Numbered from the stretch's first letter, positions 16,575-25,269 are shown. The stretch is 39,959 nt of DNA from DATFAS01 sp035254305 (GCA_035254305.1 DATFAS010000176.1:1-39959), one strand, 5' to 3'. A program made the numbers and translations. Notes: generated by a model not told the origin, from the letters alone.

Positions 16575-16598
16575 ATCTTGTATTCCCGTTAAATGTCC

Positions 16599-16634
16599 GC
16601 CCCTCAGGGATAAGTTTCACCCGAGGGGCTTTTT
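16599..16634 (+). terminator. Second leader terminator upstream of panB
   Basis: GCCCCTC (16599-16605) pairs with GAGGGGC (16623-16629), continued inward by GGG/CCC across an A bulge, then five T (16630-16634). It is strong and precedes the panB ribosome binding site, so it must be bypassed for panB expression from either birA read-through or the local promoter. Confidence 0.85.
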
Positions 16635-16676
16635 CATGTTCAAAGAAATGGTGATTAGAAACTTTAGGAGGAGAAC

Positions 16677-17534
16677 ATGGAGCAAATAAAAGTTTGGACA
16701 ACCTCAATGTTTCGTAAAATGAAAGAGAATAAAGAACCGATTGTAATGGTGACAGCCTATGATTTCCCAACTGCTAAGCTAGCTGAGGAAGCGGGCGCGG
16801 AGATGCTCCTTGTTGGGGACTCCTTGGGGATGGTTGTTTTGGGTTATGAGTCAACGGTTCCTGTAACTCTTGATGATATGCTGCATCACACAAAAGCGGT
16901 GACCAGAGGGGCTAAGAATGCTTTTGTCATTTCGGATCTGCCTTTCTTAACTTATCATGGAAGTATTGATCAGACACTGTTAAATGCTGGTAGGCTGATG
17001 CAGGAAGGTTTAGCCAAAGCGGTGAAGTTAGAAGGGGGCAAGGAATTAGCACCAACCATTAAGCGGTTAGTCACAGCGGGTATCCCTGTGGTTGGTCATA
17101 TTGGATTGACTCCACAATCTGTTCACCAGCTTGGCGGATACAAGGTGCAAGGAAAGACAGCAAGGGAAGCTCAAGAGTTACTTGAAGATGCTTTAGCTAT
17201 AGAAGAAGCAGGTGCGTTTTCCATTGTTTTAGAATGTGTTCCATCTCCCTTGGCGGAGCTAATTACAAGTAAATTGAGTATTCCAACGATAGGGATTGGA
17301 GCTGGACCGGCTTGTGATGGGCAAGTACTTGTTTTTCACGATCTGGTGCAGTACGCTAGCTCTATCCGCCCCAAATTCGTGAAATCCTATGCGAATCTTG
17401 GGGAGCATATTCAAAATGCTATTTCGAATTATGCTTATGAAGTTAAGCATCGGATTTTTCCTGGAGAGGAACACAGCTTTGGGATGAAGGCAGAAGCTAT
17501 TGAGCAACTTTATGGGGAGAAGGTATCTAGATGA
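16677..17534 (+). CDS. panB: 3-methyl-2-oxobutanoate hydroxymethyltransferase
   Basis: PanB transfers a hydroxymethyl group from methylene-tetrahydrofolate to alpha-ketoisovalerate, giving ketopantoate, the first committed step to pantothenate and coenzyme A. The 285-residue TIM-barrel protein has 'MVTAYDFPTAKLAEEAG', the metal-site 'LLVGDSLGMVVLGY', 'KLEGG' and 'GHIGLTPQSVHQLGGY'. Length is close to B. subtilis PanB (277). GGAGGAG precedes ATG 16677. It overlaps panC by four bases (ATGA). The leader upstream carries a pan-like RNA and two terminators, suggesting attenuation. Confidence 0.97.
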   Translation: MEQIKVWTTSMFRKMKENKEPIVMVTAYDFPTAKLAEEAGAEMLLVGDSLGMVVLGYESTVPVTLDDMLHHTKAVTRGAKNAFVISDLPFLTYHGSIDQTLLNAGRLMQEGLAKAVKLEGGKELAPTIKRLVTAGIPVVGHIGLTPQSVHQLGGYKVQGKTAREAQELLEDALAIEEAGAFSIVLECVPSPLAELITSKLSIPTIGIGAGPACDGQVLVFHDLVQYASSIRPKFVKSYANLGEHIQNAISNYAYEVKHRIFPGEEHSFGMKAEAIEQLYGEKVSR

Positions 17535-18385
17535 AAATCGTACATTCCATTGAAGAGTTAAGGACACTGATCCTAGCTTATAAAAAACAAGGGGAAACAG
17601 TTGGTCTTGTACCAACAATGGGATTTCTTCATCAAGGCCATATGAGCCTTGTTTCTCGGGCAAAAGAAACGTGTTCAAAGGTAGTTATGAGTATTTTTGT
17701 AAATCCACTACAGTTTGGGCCTAATGAGGATTTTGAAAAATATCCTAGAAATATCGAACGAGACAGTGAAATGGCGAAATCCCATGGTGTCGATATTCTT
17801 TTTACTCCTAGCGTTGAAGAAATGTACCCAACGAAAGCTTTAACAACGGTTTTAGTATCTGGTATTACGAGTCGATTATGTGGAAGTTCAAGACCGGGTC
17901 ATTTTGATGGAGTGGCGACAGTGGTTACAAAGCTCTTCAATATTGTTCAACCTCATTATGCTTTCTTTGGTCTTAAGGATGCACAGCAGGTTGCTGTCAT
18001 TGAACAGATGGTTCACGATCTCAATATGCCTATAGAAATTGTTCCATGTGAAATTGTTCGTGAAGAAGATGGATTGGCATTAAGTTCGCGAAATGTTTAT
18101 CTCAATAAGGAAGAAAGAGATCAAGCCCTTGTACTAAGTGCGGCATTAAAACAGGCTGCGGAGGATTTGAAGAAGGGAATATCTGCAGAACAGGTCAGAA
18201 CCCGAGTAATACAGAAAATTGAGAGTAAACCATTAGCGCAAATTGATTATGTAGAGCTTTTAAATTATCCAGAATTAACTCCAGTTGCGGAATGCAATGG
18301 CAACCCGATTATTCTCGCCCTGGCAGTCAAGTTTGGGAACACTAGACTTATAGATAATAAAATTTTCTCTAGGGAAGGAGAATGA
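17531..18385 (+). CDS. panC: Pantoate-beta-alanine ligase
   Basis: PanC joins pantoate and beta-alanine using ATP, through pantoyl-adenylate, to give pantothenate. The 284-residue cytidylyltransferase-fold enzyme has 'PTMGFLHQGHMSL' with the HxGH-type ATP motif, 'SIFVNPLQFGPNEDF', 'RPGHFDGVATVV', 'FGLKDAQQ' and the KMSKS-like 'LSSRNVYL'. Length equals the family's norm (about 286 in B. subtilis). It overlaps panB by four bases, and its 3' end contains the panD ribosome binding site, so all three genes are coupled. Confidence 0.97.
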   Translation: MKIVHSIEELRTLILAYKKQGETVGLVPTMGFLHQGHMSLVSRAKETCSKVVMSIFVNPLQFGPNEDFEKYPRNIERDSEMAKSHGVDILFTPSVEEMYPTKALTTVLVSGITSRLCGSSRPGHFDGVATVVTKLFNIVQPHYAFFGLKDAQQVAVIEQMVHDLNMPIEIVPCEIVREEDGLALSSRNVYLNKEERDQALVLSAALKQAAEDLKKGISAEQVRTRVIQKIESKPLAQIDYVELLNYPELTPVAECNGNPIILALAVKFGNTRLIDNKIFSREGE

Positions 18386-18390
18386 AAATT

Positions 18391-18774
18391 ATGCTACGAA
18401 CTATGCTGAAGGCAAAGCTACACCGAGCTACAGTCACTGAGGCTAATCTTAACTATGTTGGAAGTATTACCATTGATTTAGATTTATTAGAGAAGGTGGA
18501 TATTCTACCTAACGAATTGGTCCAAATCGTTAACAATAATAATGGAGCAAGATTAGAAACATACGTTATTCCTGGGCCGCGTGGCAGTGGGACGATCTGC
18601 CTGAATGGAGCAGCTGCTCGTTTGGTTCAACCGGGTGATAAGGTGATTATAATGTCTTATTGCCAATTAACGAATGAAGAAATAAAAGGCCATTACCCTA
18701 AAATTGCCATATTAGACGAACAAAATAAAATGGTCGAAATGCTCGGAGAGGAAATTCATGCTACGATTTTTTGA
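18391..18774 (+). CDS. panD: Aspartate 1-decarboxylase proenzyme
   Basis: PanD makes beta-alanine from aspartate for PanC. It is a pyruvoyl enzyme that self-cleaves at G24-S25 ('NYVGSITID'), Ser25 becoming the pyruvoyl group. I choose ATG 18391 because it puts this site at the conserved position, gives 127 residues as in B. subtilis, and lies ten bases after GGAAGGAG; an ATG at 18382 is too close to that ribosome binding site. Other conserved blocks are 'KLHRATVTEANLNYVG', 'VNNNNGARLETY' and 'CLNGAAARLVQPGDKVI'. It is the last gene of panBCD. Confidence 0.96.
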   Translation: MLRTMLKAKLHRATVTEANLNYVGSITIDLDLLEKVDILPNELVQIVNNNNGARLETYVIPGPRGSGTICLNGAAARLVQPGDKVIIMSYCQLTNEEIKGHYPKIAILDEQNKMVEMLGEEIHATIF

Positions 18775-18832
18775 TGGGGCTTTCTATGCCTGTTTTCCAA
18801 TAATTTTTGCTTCAAATTTTAGTAGAAAACGG

Positions 18833-18861
18833 TTTCCCTTTTCTTATAAAAACTTTATAAT
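18833..18861 (+). promoter_or_regulatory. Candidate promoter for the PAP2-like gene
   Basis: TTTCCC (18833-18838), 17 bases, TATAAT (18856-18861), followed by the gene start about 50 bases downstream. The -35 box is weak. Confidence 0.45.
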
Positions 18862-18911
18862 GAATTAATGTAAAAATGCTTAGTTTGTGTTGATATAAGG
18901 AGTGGGGATGA

Positions 18912-19829
18912 TTGACCAAATTATTTGGGATGATTAGAAAGCAAGATTGGATGATGTTTGGGATTGTGATCTCCATCTACATTATTTACAATATTGGGGC
19001 TTATGGTAACTGGAATAAAGAATGCTGGTTATTATTGCTTCTTTGTTTAATTGGTGTTCGTAAGGATCAAACAGAACAAAGCTGGACACGGTTCTTTATG
19101 TATGCCATTCCTGTCATGGCACTTTTTTGGTACTTCTTTTATTCGGGGAATGGTCTCTGGTACGAAATTGCTAATTGGTTGTTTGAGAAAAATCGACATA
19201 TGTTTGTATGGGATCAATTTATGGTCTCTATCCCTTATAATGATGGCGCCTGGACAAGAATTATTGCGTTCCCATGGTTAGATCATGTAATGGTTTGGAT
19301 TTACAATTATGGTTTTGTACTTTCTTTATGGATTTGTTTAATTCGCAGTTTTTGGACCAAGAGTCTTAAGAAGATGTTTACTTATGCCTTGTCTGGTCAT
19401 GTTCTTCAGTTTCCATTAATCCTACCGTTTTATAATTTAATTTTGTTACGCGAAGTTTGGTGGGTTAAAGGGCAGCCAGATTTGTTACAACGTGAATTTG
19501 CAACGCAAAATGACCTGTTGGTTAGTGTTCAGAATTGCTTTCCAAGTATGCATACGTCGATATCCTTTGCGATGTTACTTCTTGCCCTACGGGAGAAGGA
19601 TCCTATTTTTAAATATTTAATGGTTCTTTATTGTTCTTCGATTATCTTTTCCACCTTATACCTTCAAATTCATTGGGTATTAGATGTGGTTGGTGGAATG
19701 ATCTTTGCATTCTTAGTAGTTAAGCTAGCAGATTTAATTATTGCGAAGATTCCGGCGTTGCTTGCTTCCATGCGAGCTGTTCCAGTTCAGAAGGACGCAG
19801 TACTTGCTGCACAAAAGAAAAAAGCATAA
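18912..19829 (+). CDS. PAP2-superfamily integral membrane protein
   Basis: A 305-residue membrane protein with about six to seven hydrophobic helices. Near the C-terminus it has the PAP2 (phosphatidic acid phosphatase / Aur1-like inositolphosphotransferase) signature: 'CFPSMHTSISF' followed after a helix by 'HWVLDVVGG', giving the catalytic His pair and Asp. The canonical first PAP2 motif (KxxxxxxRP) is not evident, as in the Aur1/Ipt1-like subgroup. TTG 18912 is the start, with GGAGTGGGG close upstream; an ATG at 18908 is in another frame and stops quickly. It may dephosphorylate or transfer a lipid-linked phosphate outside the membrane. It stands alone between panBCD and a TPR gene, with its own promoter and terminator. 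Confidence 0.82.
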   Translation: MTKLFGMIRKQDWMMFGIVISIYIIYNIGAYGNWNKECWLLLLLCLIGVRKDQTEQSWTRFFMYAIPVMALFWYFFYSGNGLWYEIANWLFEKNRHMFVWDQFMVSIPYNDGAWTRIIAFPWLDHVMVWIYNYGFVLSLWICLIRSFWTKSLKKMFTYALSGHVLQFPLILPFYNLILLREVWWVKGQPDLLQREFATQNDLLVSVQNCFPSMHTSISFAMLLLALREKDPIFKYLMVLYCSSIIFSTLYLQIHWVLDVVGGMIFAFLVVKLADLIIAKIPALLASMRAVPVQKDAVLAAQKKKA

Positions 19830-19839
19830 TGTGAAAATC

Positions 19840-19875
19840 AACCTCTTGCCGAACGTGTGGCAAGGGGTTTTTTTT
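19840..19875 (+). terminator. Terminator after the PAP2-like gene
   Basis: AACCTCTTGCC (19840-19850) pairs with GGCAAGGGGTT (19859-19869), with one mismatch, followed by T residues to 19875. Confidence 0.88.
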
Positions 19876-19941
19876 CAACCATTTAGGAAAAAATACGTAT
19901 TACATTTTTTAAACGATAGTGAAAAGAAAGGGGACAGAAGC

Positions 19942-21417
19942 ATGCTTGTCGAGAACCTCTTTTTTTCCCTCATGGAACGCCTGAACGGAATCGAACAAGA
20001 GTGGTCAAATGGGGATCAAGATCAAGAAAATCTAAGGAAGAAAATCCTAGAGCTTCGCAAGGTAAGCGATGAGATTCTTGATCGTTGGTTGATATTTGAG
20101 GAACGGATAGCCAAATTTTCGCAGATGATCACTACTGAAGGTACTACACAGGAGGCCGGTTATGAGGAACAGTCAATTTTGGGTGAAATAGAAACGATGT
20201 CAAACGAAGTGGCTGAAAAAATTATAAGTGATGTAAAAAAGATGAATCAGCCTCCTACCTCCTCATCACAAGTTGTTAGTCTACTAAGTGGAGATGCTGT
20301 ACATTCCTTTAGGCGAGGGCAGGGATATTATAGTTTACTTATGTATGGACAAGCAGCAGAACAATTCCATAAAGTAGTCGAACAAGAGCCAGATCTAGAT
20401 ATTGCTCGGATGTTTCTTGGCTTTAGCCAAATGTTTGCCGGTGATTTACCAGAAGCAGCGAAACAATTCCACTTAATCAGTCAGACGAGTGATCATAAGC
20501 TCATTATGTCCACCTCTTTAAATGCAGAGGGCTGTATTTGGGCTGTCCAAGGAAGGTATGAACAAGCCCTTCATCTTTTTGAGAAGTCATGGGAGATCTA
20601 CCCACGACTTAAAGATCCTCTATTTAATAAAGCATTAATTTTGACCATGATGGGTCACTATCAGGAGGCAAAATCCTGTTGGTTAGAATATACGCAAACA
20701 GAAGCTGAGGACTGGGAGGCATTGCTCCAGCTTGCTAGGTGTTATCAAGAGGTTGGGGATGGCCATGCATCTGTGGAGGTTTTAGAAAAGATTATTTACG
20801 CCTGTCAGGATCAAGAAGTATTGATCGAAGCAGGGAAAAGATTTGAGGATTCTCGGCAGTTTGGGAATGCTGCTGTTTGTTATCGATTGTTGCTTAATGA
20901 GGATCCTACCTCTGCTATTGGCTGGCATGGATTAGGATGGAACCTATGGCATGCTGAGGGACATGAGATTAGCATGAATTATATTAAAAAGGCGATTTCC
21001 CTTTCACCAAACCACCCTGATTATCAATTTTCTTATGGTTGGATTTTATATCAAATGAGTAATTGGGACGAAGCGGAGAAGGTTTTTCAACATATTCTTG
21101 ATCAAGAAGGACATTATCCCTTAGCTATAGCAGGAATTATTCATGTCTACATTGTGAAAGAACAATGGGAAATGGCTAAATACTATTGTCAGCAACTAAT
21201 CGATGATGAGCATACCCAATCTCAGGCATTAGGGCATCTACAGCTCGGAAGGCTTTGGTTAGTGAAAGGAAATCTAGAATGGGCTGAAATGGAATTCATG
21301 ACATCAGTGGAAATGATTCCAGAAATGAAGGATAGTTTTTTATTTCTTGGTCTTATTTGGTATACATTAGGTCAGAAAGAAAAAGCATTAGAAGCCTGGG
21401 AGCATACCTTGTCATAA
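19942..21417 (+). CDS. Large tetratricopeptide repeat protein
   Basis: A 491-residue soluble protein. The first hundred residues are charged and helical ('EQEWSNGDQDQENLRKKILE', 'SDEILDRWLIFEERIAKFSQ'), suggesting a coiled coil. From about residue 115 onward it is a chain of roughly ten TPR-like helix pairs ('GQAAEQFHKVVEQEPDLDIA', 'GRYEQALHLFEKSWEIYP', 'GQKEKALEAWEHTL'). ATG 19942 is chosen because AAAGGGGA precedes it; the frame is open further upstream only by chance, across the preceding terminator. A scaffold role is likely, but the partner is unknown. It lies 46 bases ahead of dinG and may be co-transcribed with it. It is not the ypmA seen near dinG in B. subtilis. Confidence 0.85.
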   Translation: MLVENLFFSLMERLNGIEQEWSNGDQDQENLRKKILELRKVSDEILDRWLIFEERIAKFSQMITTEGTTQEAGYEEQSILGEIETMSNEVAEKIISDVKKMNQPPTSSSQVVSLLSGDAVHSFRRGQGYYSLLMYGQAAEQFHKVVEQEPDLDIARMFLGFSQMFAGDLPEAAKQFHLISQTSDHKLIMSTSLNAEGCIWAVQGRYEQALHLFEKSWEIYPRLKDPLFNKALILTMMGHYQEAKSCWLEYTQTEAEDWEALLQLARCYQEVGDGHASVEVLEKIIYACQDQEVLIEAGKRFEDSRQFGNAAVCYRLLLNEDPTSAIGWHGLGWNLWHAEGHEISMNYIKKAISLSPNHPDYQFSYGWILYQMSNWDEAEKVFQHILDQEGHYPLAIAGIIHVYIVKEQWEMAKYYCQQLIDDEHTQSQALGHLQLGRLWLVKGNLEWAEMEFMTSVEMIPEMKDSFLFLGLIWYTLGQKEKALEAWEHTLS

Positions 21418-21463
21418 AAGGTTATGGTAGAATGTTGGTAGCAAATAGCCTGAGGTGAACGTA

Positions 21464-24286
21464 TTGGACAAGTTCTTGGTGGTTGATTTTGAAACAACTG
21501 GTAATCGCGCAAAGGAAGGGGATCAAATTATCCAAATTGGCGCTGTTCGAATTGAGAATAAGCAGATTACCCACCAATTTTCTTCATTAGTAAATCCGGG
21601 AATAAAGATTCCCCCTTTTATTCAACAGCTCACAGGGATTACAGATGAACTAGTGGATGATGCTCCATATATTGAGGAGCTTCTACCACAATTACTCCCT
21701 CTTCTTGAAGATGTCGTTTTTGTGGGACATAATGTTTTTTTTGACTTGGGATTTTTACAGCAGGCTTTATCTGATTGTGGATACTTGCCCTTTGCAGGCC
21801 AAGTGATTGACACAGTAGAGTTATCGCGATTGCTCCTTCCAGAACAATCGGGTTATCGATTATCCGATTTATCCTTTGAATTTGAAATTGAACATGAGAA
21901 TCCCCATCAGGCCGATTCAGATGCCTTAGCAACTGCCCAGATTTTTTTGGCATTATTGGACAAGCTCGATCATTTACCATTACCTGTGATTCAGCGGCTG
22001 AGTGCATTAACCAGTGGATTTTCAACAGATGTTTCAGAGCTTATTCGATTCCTTGAGAGATCACGCTTTGCGAAGGCTACTCTTTATGAGGAGGATCAGT
22101 GGGATTACTACCGAGGATTTGTACTTCAGGATCGGAAGAATCAGCTCCAGTGCTCCGAACCTTCAAAACAGAGCTGGTCAACCTATGAAGAATTTATTAC
22201 CTCATTAGATCTTCTTCTCCCACAATTGATGCCTGATTTCGAATTACGTGTTGCTCAAAGAGAGATGATGGTTGAAATACATAGAGCATTCGAGGATAGC
22301 TCCCATCTGCTTATTGAAGCCGGGACAGGAACAGGAAAGTCGTTAGCTTACTTAGTCCCTTCTCTATACTGGGCACAGGTAACAGGTGAGAAGGTTGTCG
22401 TGAGTACACATACGATCCAGCTGCAAGAGCAGTTATTTTTAAGGGATCTTCCTCTTCTCAGAAGATTATTTGGTGAAGCGACATCTATAGCTCTTATTAA
22501 GGGGAGAAATAACTATTTATGCCTGCGTAAATTCGAAAATAGCTTCCAGGATTCTCTTGACAATTATGATATTCAATTATCAAAGGGTCAAATTCTAACC
22601 TGGCTTACGCACACCCAAACAGGAGATGTAGAGGAAATTAATCTCCCATCTGGTGGTCGTACGTTTCTTCATCAAGTGCAAAGTGATGCGAATTCATGTT
22701 TGAATCGTGCCTGCCCTTGGTTTTCACGCTGTTATTATCATACAGCAAGGCAGACTGCACAGGATTCTGATGTTATTATAACGAACCATTCCCTTCTCCT
22801 AACAGATTTGCAGACGGAGCAACGAATTTTACCCGCCTACCGCTATGCAGTTATTGACGAGGCTCATCACTTTGAGGATGTGGCTAGTCATCTATTAGGG
22901 CACTCATTAAGCTCAATTGAAGTAGATAGTATGATTCAGCAAATTGTTTCCGATAAAGGGCAAGGTATTTGTGACAAGCTAGATCGAGAACGTGCACAGA
23001 GTAACTGGTCCGAGGGCTTATTCGATTCTCTTTCGAAAGCACGTATCGCAGCATGGGAAACAAGGTCTGCTGCTAAAGATCTTTTTTCTAAGCTTTACCA
23101 ATGGGGAATGAGCAAGGGGCATGAGTCAGCGGATACGAATCGGCCGGCTGCACGGATACAACCGGAGTCCTGGAATAAAGAAGCAAGTAAAACGATTTTT
23201 CCATCTCTTCAAAATGTCCTTGATTGGATTCGGGTTTTGGGAGAAGCCTTATCCAACATTTATAACGGAATACAGGGTGAATTAGAAATTTCTTATTCTT
23301 TACGTGGAATTTTAAGTGATCTTGGTGGGCTTATTAAGGAGTGTGCTAAACAAAAGGAGCTTCTTAGTAAGATTCTTCAAGAGCAGGACGTGGAGAATGT
23401 CTATTGGATGGAGCTCGAAGCCAGGACTACACGACGTGGGGTTTATCTTTACATGGTCCCTATTCAAGTGGCCCCATTATTAAAGGAGAGTTTCTTCACT
23501 CAAAAAAACAGTGTTGTGTTGACTTCAGCGACACTGAGTGTGAATCGATCATTTAGCTATTCAATAAAAAAATTAGGGCTTGAAAATAGTCGAGTGCAAG
23601 CTCTTCATTACCCATCTCCTTTCGATTACAATCAACAAACTTTACTTTGTGTACCTTCCGATCTACCATCTATTAAAACAGATTCTGATCAACAGTTTCT
23701 AGATGGAGTGGCAAGATCTCTAAAGGATTTAGCCATGGTAACGGGTGGAAGAATGTTAGTCTTGTTTACTTCCTACCAGATGCTTCGGCAGGTATATGAC
23801 CGATTGAAGGAAAGTATTGACCTTAAGGGCTATACCATCTTAGGGCATAATATTGATTCAAGTAGCCGCACGAAATTAACGAAACAATTCAAGAGCACTG
23901 CAAATTGTCTGCTTCTTGGGACCAATAGCTTCTGGGAAGGAGTTGATATCCCTGGTGAGGCCTTATCTTGTTTAGTCATTGTGCGCTTGCCCTTCTGGCC
24001 ACCTAATCATCCAGTAGCACAAGCCAGAGGTGACTTTATTAAGACTGGTAAAGGTAATCCATTTATGGAAATGTCAGTACCTCAAGCGGTTATTCGTTTT
24101 AAGCAAGGATTTGGCCGATTGGTACGAACGAAGAAGGACCGAGGAATCGTCGTAATCCTTGATAAGAGAATTATCGAAGCTAGGTATGGTACCTATTTTC
24201 TACGTTCTTTACCAGAAATTCCACTTCATTATCGACCCTTTCCCGAGTTGCTTTCAATGGTTGGTCAGTGGCTTGGAAAAGGATAA
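21464..24286 (+). CDS. dinG: DinG-type fused 3'-5' exonuclease and superfamily 2 helicase
   Basis: A 940-residue protein. Residues 1-180 are a DnaQ/DEDDh exonuclease: 'VVDFETTG' (D8, E10), 'GHNVFFD' (D94) and 'HQADSD' (H148, D153). Residues about 245-940 are an XPD/DinG helicase: Walker A 'GTGTGKS' (287-293), 'VIDEAHH' (DEAH at 465-468), 'GTNSFWEGVDIPG' and motif VI 'QGFGRLVR'. Four cysteines, C353 ('NYLC') and C412-x4-C417-x5-C423, have the spacing of the E. coli DinG iron-sulfur site. TTG 21464 is preferred (GAGGTG six bases upstream) over GTG 21455. Length matches B. subtilis DinG (about 931). The likely role is DNA repair or R-loop/fork processing. Confidence 0.95.
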   Translation: MDKFLVVDFETTGNRAKEGDQIIQIGAVRIENKQITHQFSSLVNPGIKIPPFIQQLTGITDELVDDAPYIEELLPQLLPLLEDVVFVGHNVFFDLGFLQQALSDCGYLPFAGQVIDTVELSRLLLPEQSGYRLSDLSFEFEIEHENPHQADSDALATAQIFLALLDKLDHLPLPVIQRLSALTSGFSTDVSELIRFLERSRFAKATLYEEDQWDYYRGFVLQDRKNQLQCSEPSKQSWSTYEEFITSLDLLLPQLMPDFELRVAQREMMVEIHRAFEDSSHLLIEAGTGTGKSLAYLVPSLYWAQVTGEKVVVSTHTIQLQEQLFLRDLPLLRRLFGEATSIALIKGRNNYLCLRKFENSFQDSLDNYDIQLSKGQILTWLTHTQTGDVEEINLPSGGRTFLHQVQSDANSCLNRACPWFSRCYYHTARQTAQDSDVIITNHSLLLTDLQTEQRILPAYRYAVIDEAHHFEDVASHLLGHSLSSIEVDSMIQQIVSDKGQGICDKLDRERAQSNWSEGLFDSLSKARIAAWETRSAAKDLFSKLYQWGMSKGHESADTNRPAARIQPESWNKEASKTIFPSLQNVLDWIRVLGEALSNIYNGIQGELEISYSLRGILSDLGGLIKECAKQKELLSKILQEQDVENVYWMELEARTTRRGVYLYMVPIQVAPLLKESFFTQKNSVVLTSATLSVNRSFSYSIKKLGLENSRVQALHYPSPFDYNQQTLLCVPSDLPSIKTDSDQQFLDGVARSLKDLAMVTGGRMLVLFTSYQMLRQVYDRLKESIDLKGYTILGHNIDSSSRTKLTKQFKSTANCLLLGTNSFWEGVDIPGEALSCLVIVRLPFWPPNHPVAQARGDFIKTGKGNPFMEMSVPQAVIRFKQGFGRLVRTKKDRGIVVILDKRIIEARYGTYFLRSLPEIPLHYRPFPELLSMVGQWLGKG

Positions 24287-24305
24287 ATAGGCAAAGGGGA
24301 TGGAA

Positions 24306-25163
24306 ATGAGAAAAATACTTCTTCTAACAGTGTTCTTCTCTTTATTTCTCACTACGCAGGTACAGTCAAGTAGTGAGGATTTCTCTACACTTGCTGTACA
24401 TTTCTTGGGAATAACGGAAGGTGAAGCCTCTTTAATCCGATTTCCTGATGGTTATACCGTAGTCATTGATTCTGGATCCCACCAAAGCGGGAAAGAGGTT
24501 GCACAGCTATTGTTTAGTCACCATGTAAAGCGAATTGATACATTAATTTTAACTGGGCAAATGGATGGACATATAGGCGGAACAGAGGAATTACTTAAAC
24601 ATTTCCCGATTGAAAAAATCCTTGTTCCAGAGCCATTGCAGTCGGCGATTCAAAATAAGGTGTCAATCCCCCAGAATGTTTTGCTGCTCCCAGTTAGGGA
24701 GGGACAAAACTATACATTTCCTATGGGGGTTGTTTTGAAAATTCTTCATCCCGGAGAACCTCTTTCACTGTCTCCAGAGGACAACTCATTAGTGCTTCAA
24801 TTGGTTCACCAGCATATTAAAATTTTGTTTACAAGTGATATTAATGAAAGAACCGAGCAACTGCTGGTGAAAAAATATAATGTAAAATCCCAAATTTTGA
24901 AGGTCAGTGATGGAGGGAGTAACCAGGCTTCTGATCCTAAATTTTTGAAGCAGGTAGATGCCCATGCAGCGATTATATTTCATGATGGGCATCCGAGGAT
25001 GCATCCTAAGGTGCTTGAGAGATTAACGGAAACCTGGATGGATGTTTATCAAACGAAAAGTCATGGGACTGTTAGTATTTTCTCTAATGGTAAGCATTAT
25101 AGAATTCGAAAGGAAAATCAAAAAGGATATTTTAATAATGGTAAATTTCACCGTTCATCGTGA
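24306..25163 (+). CDS. Secreted metallo-beta-lactamase-fold protein (ComEC C-terminal-like) with degraded active site
   Basis: A 285-residue protein with a signal peptide (about 1-21) followed by a domain that aligns with the extracellular MBL domain of ComEC ('VHFLGITEGEASLIRFPDG', 'VVIDSG', 'HVKRIDTLILTG', 'NSLVLQL', 'LFTSDI'). The zinc motif HxDxDH is replaced by 'TGQMDGHIGG' (83-92), retaining only H89, and the later 'KVGHHGS' is 'KVSDGGS'. The D of 'TSDI' is kept. It is therefore probably not a zinc hydrolase and may bind DNA, cell wall or another ligand. ATG 24306 follows AAAGGGGA by five bases. It lies 19 bases after dinG, in the same direction, so it is likely co-transcribed. Confidence 0.78.
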   Translation: MRKILLLTVFFSLFLTTQVQSSSEDFSTLAVHFLGITEGEASLIRFPDGYTVVIDSGSHQSGKEVAQLLFSHHVKRIDTLILTGQMDGHIGGTEELLKHFPIEKILVPEPLQSAIQNKVSIPQNVLLLPVREGQNYTFPMGVVLKILHPGEPLSLSPEDNSLVLQLVHQHIKILFTSDINERTEQLLVKKYNVKSQILKVSDGGSNQASDPKFLKQVDAHAAIIFHDGHPRMHPKVLERLTETWMDVYQTKSHGTVSIFSNGKHYRIRKENQKGYFNNGKFHRSS

Positions 25164-25169
25164 TCTTTA

Positions 25170-25241
25170 CCTTATTTGCTTGGGTCTTTTAAGTTTATGG
25201 TTATGATTGTTTGAAAAGTGGGAGGATATAAGCAAATAAGG
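25170..25241 (+). repeat. 12-bp inverted repeat upstream of ku
   Basis: CCTTATTTGCTT (25170-25181) and AAGCAAATAAGG (25230-25241) are perfect reverse complements 48 bases apart, with an inner CTTTT/AAAAG pairing and TTTT just after. It could be a large terminator for dinG and the MBL gene, or a regulatory hairpin ahead of ku. Confidence 0.6.
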
Positions 25242-25269
25242 TTTTAATGGCTGGAGGGAATTCAAGTAC

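Noticed and set aside
19741..19941. 67-codon N-terminal extension of the TPR protein
   Set aside because: It overlaps the end of the PAP2-like gene and runs through a strong terminator; ATG 19942 has a good ribosome binding site.
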